Shown here: positions 61,057-64,000 of the stretch, one piece after another
Layout of the letters: each line of letters starts with the position of its first letter
Numbering within the stretch: the first letter of the stretch is position 1
Origin: CAAGNP01 sp964611185
Lineage (GTDB): Bacteria; Bacteroidota; Bacteroidia; Bacteroidales; UBA932
Direction of reading: 5' to 3'
Assembly (NCBI GenBank): GCA_964611185.1
Contig: CAZSXE010000001.1
Span: 103,541-167,540 of the forward strand
Length of the DNA stretch: 64,000 nt
Translations under genes and position numbers: made by a program
Notes under the pieces: model-generated
What the model saw: only the letters and a program-made list of their open reading frames with translations
Database searches by the model: none
Told to the model about the DNA's origin: nothing

Positions 61057-61978
61057 AGAATCCATACTTAGCAGGACACACTACGGGACAAATATTTACT
61101 CCTACATCCTGCGCCAATTCTACCCTGGAGAATCGGTGATGTACATAGTTGGAAGGGACTGCGGCATTTGCCGCAACCCTTTCAACAATGGAGACGCCAC
61201 ACTTCATATTTGGATGGAAAAGATCCACCCGGAGCAAAAACTGTCCGAAGAAATATCACGTCACCACGACAGCAGCGGAACCATACCTGATGGTGACTGC
61301 TTTGACTTTGCACAATTGTATTGGAACAAGGCCGGGCAAGAATTGCTCAATACAATCAACGAAGAACTCTACCTTCATCTCGAAGACGGCTATAACCCTT
61401 ATGGACAAAAGTCAAAAGCCGCAGTAACAGAACCAACAATCCGTCGGATTCTCTTCTCATTCTTCAAGGCCCCGATAACAAACACTCAGCCTTACAAGAA
61501 CATCACACTTCTTGATGCATACAACTATATCACAGGAGAATACGCATCAAAAAGAACTTCAACGCTCCGCAGTTTCAATGACTCCAAGCGGGCAAGGAAC
61601 TACAAGGCAGCACACTTCGACTATTGCACGTTTTCTGGCACGTTCACCGTCCGGAATGACAAAGCACTTGTCGAGCACAGCGGTCTTCTGTGTCTCGATT
61701 TTGACCACCTTCAGAACGTAGAATCCCTGTTTGAAAAGTTGCTGGAGGACCAATACTTCGACACCCAGTTGCTCTTCCGCAGCCCTTCAGGCGACGGACT
61801 CAAATGGATAGTTCCAATCAACACCGCAGAAATGCCACATCAGGACTACTTCAGGGCTGTTGCCAACTATGTCCGGGCAACCTATGGAATAGAAGTGGAC
61901 AAATCAGGTAAAGACATCAGCCGCGCCTGCTTCCTGCCATTTGATTCAAAAGCGTATATAAATCCCAATTTAAAGTAA
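61046..61978 (+). CDS. VirE_N (BT4734-like) domain protein of the mobile element
   Basis: This 310-residue protein has an N-terminal ~125-residue part of unknown fold (contains DCGICRNPF and DDGDCFDF-like acidic segments) and a C-terminal VirE_N/BT4734-like domain (about 140-310). The latter shows HSGLLCLDFDHL, LLFRSPSGDGLKWIV and the SRACFLPFD end motif typical of this primase-related domain in Bacteroidetes elements. It directly precedes the PriCT_2/DUF3987 gene (3 bp gap), and the pair is usually thought to replicate or mobilise the element. The RBS AAGGAGGATAAGG sits inside the preceding small gene. Confidence 0.8.
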   Translation: MINRESILSRTHYGTNIYSYILRQFYPGESVMYIVGRDCGICRNPFNNGDATLHIWMEKIHPEQKLSEEISRHHDSSGTIPDGDCFDFAQLYWNKAGQELLNTINEELYLHLEDGYNPYGQKSKAAVTEPTIRRILFSFFKAPITNTQPYKNITLLDAYNYITGEYASKRTSTLRSFNDSKRARNYKAAHFDYCTFSGTFTVRNDKALVEHSGLLCLDFDHLQNVESLFEKLLEDQYFDTQLLFRSPSGDGLKWIVPINTAEMPHQDYFRAVANYVRATYGIEVDKSGKDISRACFLPFDSKAYINPNLK

Positions 61979-61981
61979 AAC

Positions 61982-63787
61982 ATGAGCACAAAATTCAATC
62001 CCCATCAATGGATAAACAATACACCAGCAGAGCATACTACACCAGCCGCACCTGCCACATCATACTCAAGCAACGATCCATACGACGATATAGAAATCAT
62101 CACCACCCGTATCGAGTCGGCCAGAATAGACATTACTTCAGGCTATGCCGCTTGGCGTGACCTCGGTTTTGCCCTGTCAGATGCCCTCGGAGAAAATGGA
62201 AGAACATACTATCAGCGCATCAGCCGTTTTCATCCGGAATACTCTGCCGCAGAAACAGACAAACAATATGATAAATGTCTGCGTGCACACGGCACAGGAG
62301 TCACAATCAAAACTTTCTTCCAGCTTGCAAAAGAGCACGGAATCAGCATCTCAATTCCCTCAAAAACATCGAATACATCAAATACCTCATTTCGCAGAAA
62401 CGATGGCAGCAGTTCTGCCTCTACCCCACGTTCCTCGAATGAGGTTTGTGAAGAAACCGAGGTAATTGAGGGACAGGATGAGATTGACGANNNNNNNNNN
62501 NNNNNNNNNNNNNNNNNNNNNNNNNNNNNNNNNNNNNNNNNNNNNNNNNNNNNNNNNNNNNNNNNNNNNNNNNNNNNNNNNNNNNNNNNNTCTGTGGCAA
62601 TCCCAAATGTCACCGGCATATACAACAAACGGCCGGTAAACGCCAATCTTTTCCTCTTTGTAACAGCCCGCGCATCCTCCGGCAAAGGACGACTGACTCT
62701 CTGTCGATATCTCATCGAACCAATCCACGAGAGGCTTCGTGAAATCAATGAAGCAGAAATGATGGAATACAAGGAGAAAATGCAGAGATACAACGCTGCC
62801 GGCAAGAACAAGGCAAATATGGAGAAACCGGAGGAACCACCTCTGAGAATGCTCTTCATCCCAGCCAATTCCAGCGCAACCGCCGTATATCAGGTCCTGA
62901 ATGAAAATGACGGACAAGGAATAATGTTCGAAACCGAAGGCGACACACTCGCAAACACTTTTGCCAGCGACTACGGGAACTATTCGGACGGTTTTCGCAA
63001 GGCATTCCATCACGAATCCATCAGTTACATTCGCAGAAAAGACAAGGAGTATGTAAATCTGAAACGGCCCAGACTTTCAGCATTGCTGACAGGAACGCCA
63101 AAACAGATTTCCAGCCTCATTACAGATGCAGAAAACGGACTGTTCAGTCGCTTTATTTTCTACTTCTTGAACACCAGAATAATTTGGCAGGATGTATTTG
63201 ACTCGACCGATGATTGTACACTTGATGAGTATTTTCAGGATCTCGGTCACCAGTTTTACGATTTCTACCTCACACTGAAAGACTATGGCACTATCCGGTT
63301 CAGTTTCTCTGCAGACCAGCAAAAACGCTTCAACGAGTTCTTTGGCAAAGCACAGGATGAGTACGCCAATCAACAGGGGACGGATATAGTCGCCTCAGTA
63401 CGCAGGATGGGGCTCATAACATTCCGTATCGCAATGGTTCTGTCAGTTCTGAGAATAATGGAAGACGGATGTTTCGACAAGACTCTGCTGTGTATGGATG
63501 TAGATTTTGAAACTGCACTAACAATGGCAGAAGTACTTCTCCAGCACACCGGAAAGGTTTTCCGTGAACTGCCAAAGGTTGCATCAACACCTTCAGGTTC
63601 TGGACAGAAGACCGTCCGCCGTCAGCTGTTCCTTGACAAACTGCCATCGGAATTTGAGCGCAGAGATTTTATCGAAATTGCTGCTTCTCTCGGTATTCCG
63701 CAATCGACAGCTGAGAGAAATGTCAAGAAATGGTGCGATGAAGGATTGCTGAGCCATCTGGAGCAGGGAAAGTACCGAAAGAATTGA
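61982..63787 (+). CDS. PriCT_2 / DUF3987 helicase-primase-like protein with assembly gap
   Basis: The N-terminal PriCT_2 domain (about 35-120, with SGYAAWRDLGFALSD and RISRFHPEYS) follows a flexible start. Then, after a 100-N gap, comes a DUF3987 P-loop domain: NVTGIYNKR, FVTARASSGKGRL (Walker A-like), FIPANSSATAVYQ, FETEGDTLAN, and LLTGTPKQISSL. The C-terminal HTH-like region has PQSTAERNVKKWCDEGLL. The two sides of the gap do not overlap, so some residues of the DUF3987 N terminus are missing here. It is likely the replication initiator or helicase of the element. It ends 127 bp before the methyltransferase gene. Confidence 0.8.
   Translation: MSTKFNPHQWINNTPAEHTTPAAPATSYSSNDPYDDIEIITTRIESARIDITSGYAAWRDLGFALSDALGENGRTYYQRISRFHPEYSAAETDKQYDKCLRAHGTGVTIKTFFQLAKEHGISISIPSKTSNTSNTSFRRNDGSSSASTPRSSNEVCEETEVIEGQDEIDXXXXXXXXXXXXXXXXXXXXXXXXXXXXXXXXXXSVAIPNVTGIYNKRPVNANLFLFVTARASSGKGRLTLCRYLIEPIHERLREINEAEMMEYKEKMQRYNAAGKNKANMEKPEEPPLRMLFIPANSSATAVYQVLNENDGQGIMFETEGDTLANTFASDYGNYSDGFRKAFHHESISYIRRKDKEYVNLKRPRLSALLTGTPKQISSLITDAENGLFSRFIFYFLNTRIIWQDVFDSTDDCTLDEYFQDLGHQFYDFYLTLKDYGTIRFSFSADQQKRFNEFFGKAQDEYANQQGTDIVASVRRMGLITFRIAMVLSVLRIMEDGCFDKTLLCMDVDFETALTMAEVLLQHTGKVFRELPKVASTPSGSGQKTVRRQLFLDKLPSEFERRDFIEIAASLGIPQSTAERNVKKWCDEGLLSHLEQGKYRKN
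62491..62590. other. Assembly gap (100 N), genuine missing sequence
   Basis: The flanks of this 100-N run share no sequence, unlike the gap at 58895. The missing part should encode the start of the DUF3987 domain; the real length is unknown because 100 N is a conventional filler. Confidence 0.8.
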
Positions 63788-63857
63788 CATCAGACCATAT
63801 TAAAGGCTGAAACCAAGATTCGAGTCAAAATATACAATAAATATCAATAAAAATCAA

Positions 63858-63865
63858 TAACTTTG
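63858..63865 (+). promoter_or_regulatory. -7 box TAACTTTG before the methyltransferase gene
   Basis: This TAnnTTTG match on the plus strand lies 49 bases before ATG 63915, in an A/T-rich spacer of 127 bp. No -33 TTTG is seen. Confidence 0.35.
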
Positions 63866-63914
63866 TAAGTTAAAGCCGGATAGTTCCCTTTACCTACAGC
63901 AATAATACGACAAT

Positions 63915-64000
63915 ATGCCGCTACGATATATAGACCTCTTTGCCGGGCTAGGTGGTTTCCACCTTGCCCTTCAGAAACTTGGACACGAATGTGTCTTCGC
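63915..64000 (+). CDS. C5-cytosine DNA methyltransferase (3' end outside the window)
   Basis: Only 28 codons are visible. They begin MPLRYIDLFAGLGGFHLAL, which is motif I (SAM-binding DLFxGxGG) of C5-cytosine DNA methyltransferases at the expected distance from the N terminus. It probably belongs to a restriction-modification or orphan methyltransferase cargo of the integrative element; a partner nuclease would lie to the right. It follows its own -7 box. Confidence 0.85.
   Translation, partial: MPLRYIDLFAGLGGFHLALQKLGHECVF

Larger units (their letters stand above)
56898..64000. mobile_element. Integrative element inserted at the mnmE 3' end (right end outside the window)
   Basis: The block is marked by the tyrosine recombinase, two HTH excisionase-like genes, VirE_N and PriCT_2/DUF3987 genes and a restriction-type methyltransferase. 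Its coding strands are mostly C-rich, unlike the host genes. The left boundary is set here at the mnmE stop; composition suggests the true junction may be inside mnmE near 56460-56530. attL and attR cannot be identified because the right end is missing. The gene set resembles mobilizable or integrative elements of Bacteroidetes; no relaxase or conjugation gene is seen in the visible part. Confidence 0.8.

Noticed and set aside
1..64000. CRISPR array
   Set aside because: No regularly spaced repeats of 25-40 bp with unique spacers are seen, and no cas gene is present.

Overview
The window reads as a chromosome segment of a Bacteroidales bacterium (phylum Bacteroidota), probably from a draft or metagenome assembly. 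The evidence is AT-rich DNA, repeated TAnnTTTG boxes (the Bacteroidetes -7 promoter element) in front of genes, and families typical of the order: DUF4954, DUF6175-like and DUF6913-like proteins, a golvesin/xanthan-lyase-like secreted protein, a fused NagB/PIG-L protein, pyruvate phosphate dikinase, and VirE_N and PriCT_2/DUF3987 mobile-element proteins. kdsA indicates a Gram-negative envelope with Kdo lipopolysaccharide. Two runs of 100 N mark scaffold joins.

From 1 to 56.9 kb the DNA is compact housekeeping and envelope sequence. 0-12.4 kb: a truncated sensor-like protein, TrkH, a RecD-like helicase, a THUMP-like methyltransferase, phosphoglucomutase, then a queE / two C1 peptidases / pssA run, and a ClpB without its N domain. 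12.4-21 kb: tRNA-Arg, a run of AhpD-like, acyltransferase-like, DUF368 (polyprenyl-phosphate translocase) and DUF6913-like genes, and a five-gene operon of exported LPP20/CsgG-like proteins that I cannot assign to a described system. 21-31.5 kb: ppdK, purL, folC, tRNA-Val, htpG. 31.6-41.8 kb: a large amidase-like secreted protein, D-cysteine desulfhydrase, small envelope proteins, a transaldolase-like aldolase, mannose-1-phosphate guanylyltransferase and a DUF4954 beta-helix protein. 41.8-45 kb: two membrane-anchored AraC-type regulators flanking a short regulatory region with three phased TGGGACA repeats and a probable small RNA. 45-56.9 kb: a TamA/BamA-like lipoprotein, arginine decarboxylase, an rRNA/tRNA methyltransferase, NagB/PIG-L, kdsA, rarA, rlmD and mnmE.

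From mnmE to the right edge lies an integrative element: a small ORF, a protein made of five tandem excisionase-type helix-turn-helix units, a tyrosine recombinase, an unknown gene, a single-HTH excisionase-like gene, a 48-residue ORF, a VirE_N protein, a PriCT_2/DUF3987 protein, and the start of a C5-cytosine DNA methyltransferase. The last ~430 bp of mnmE share the C-over-G coding-strand bias of the adjacent element genes rather than the G-over-C bias of the host genes. This suggests that the element integrated inside mnmE and supplied a replacement 3' end, or else a recombination or assembly junction. The right end of the element is outside the window.
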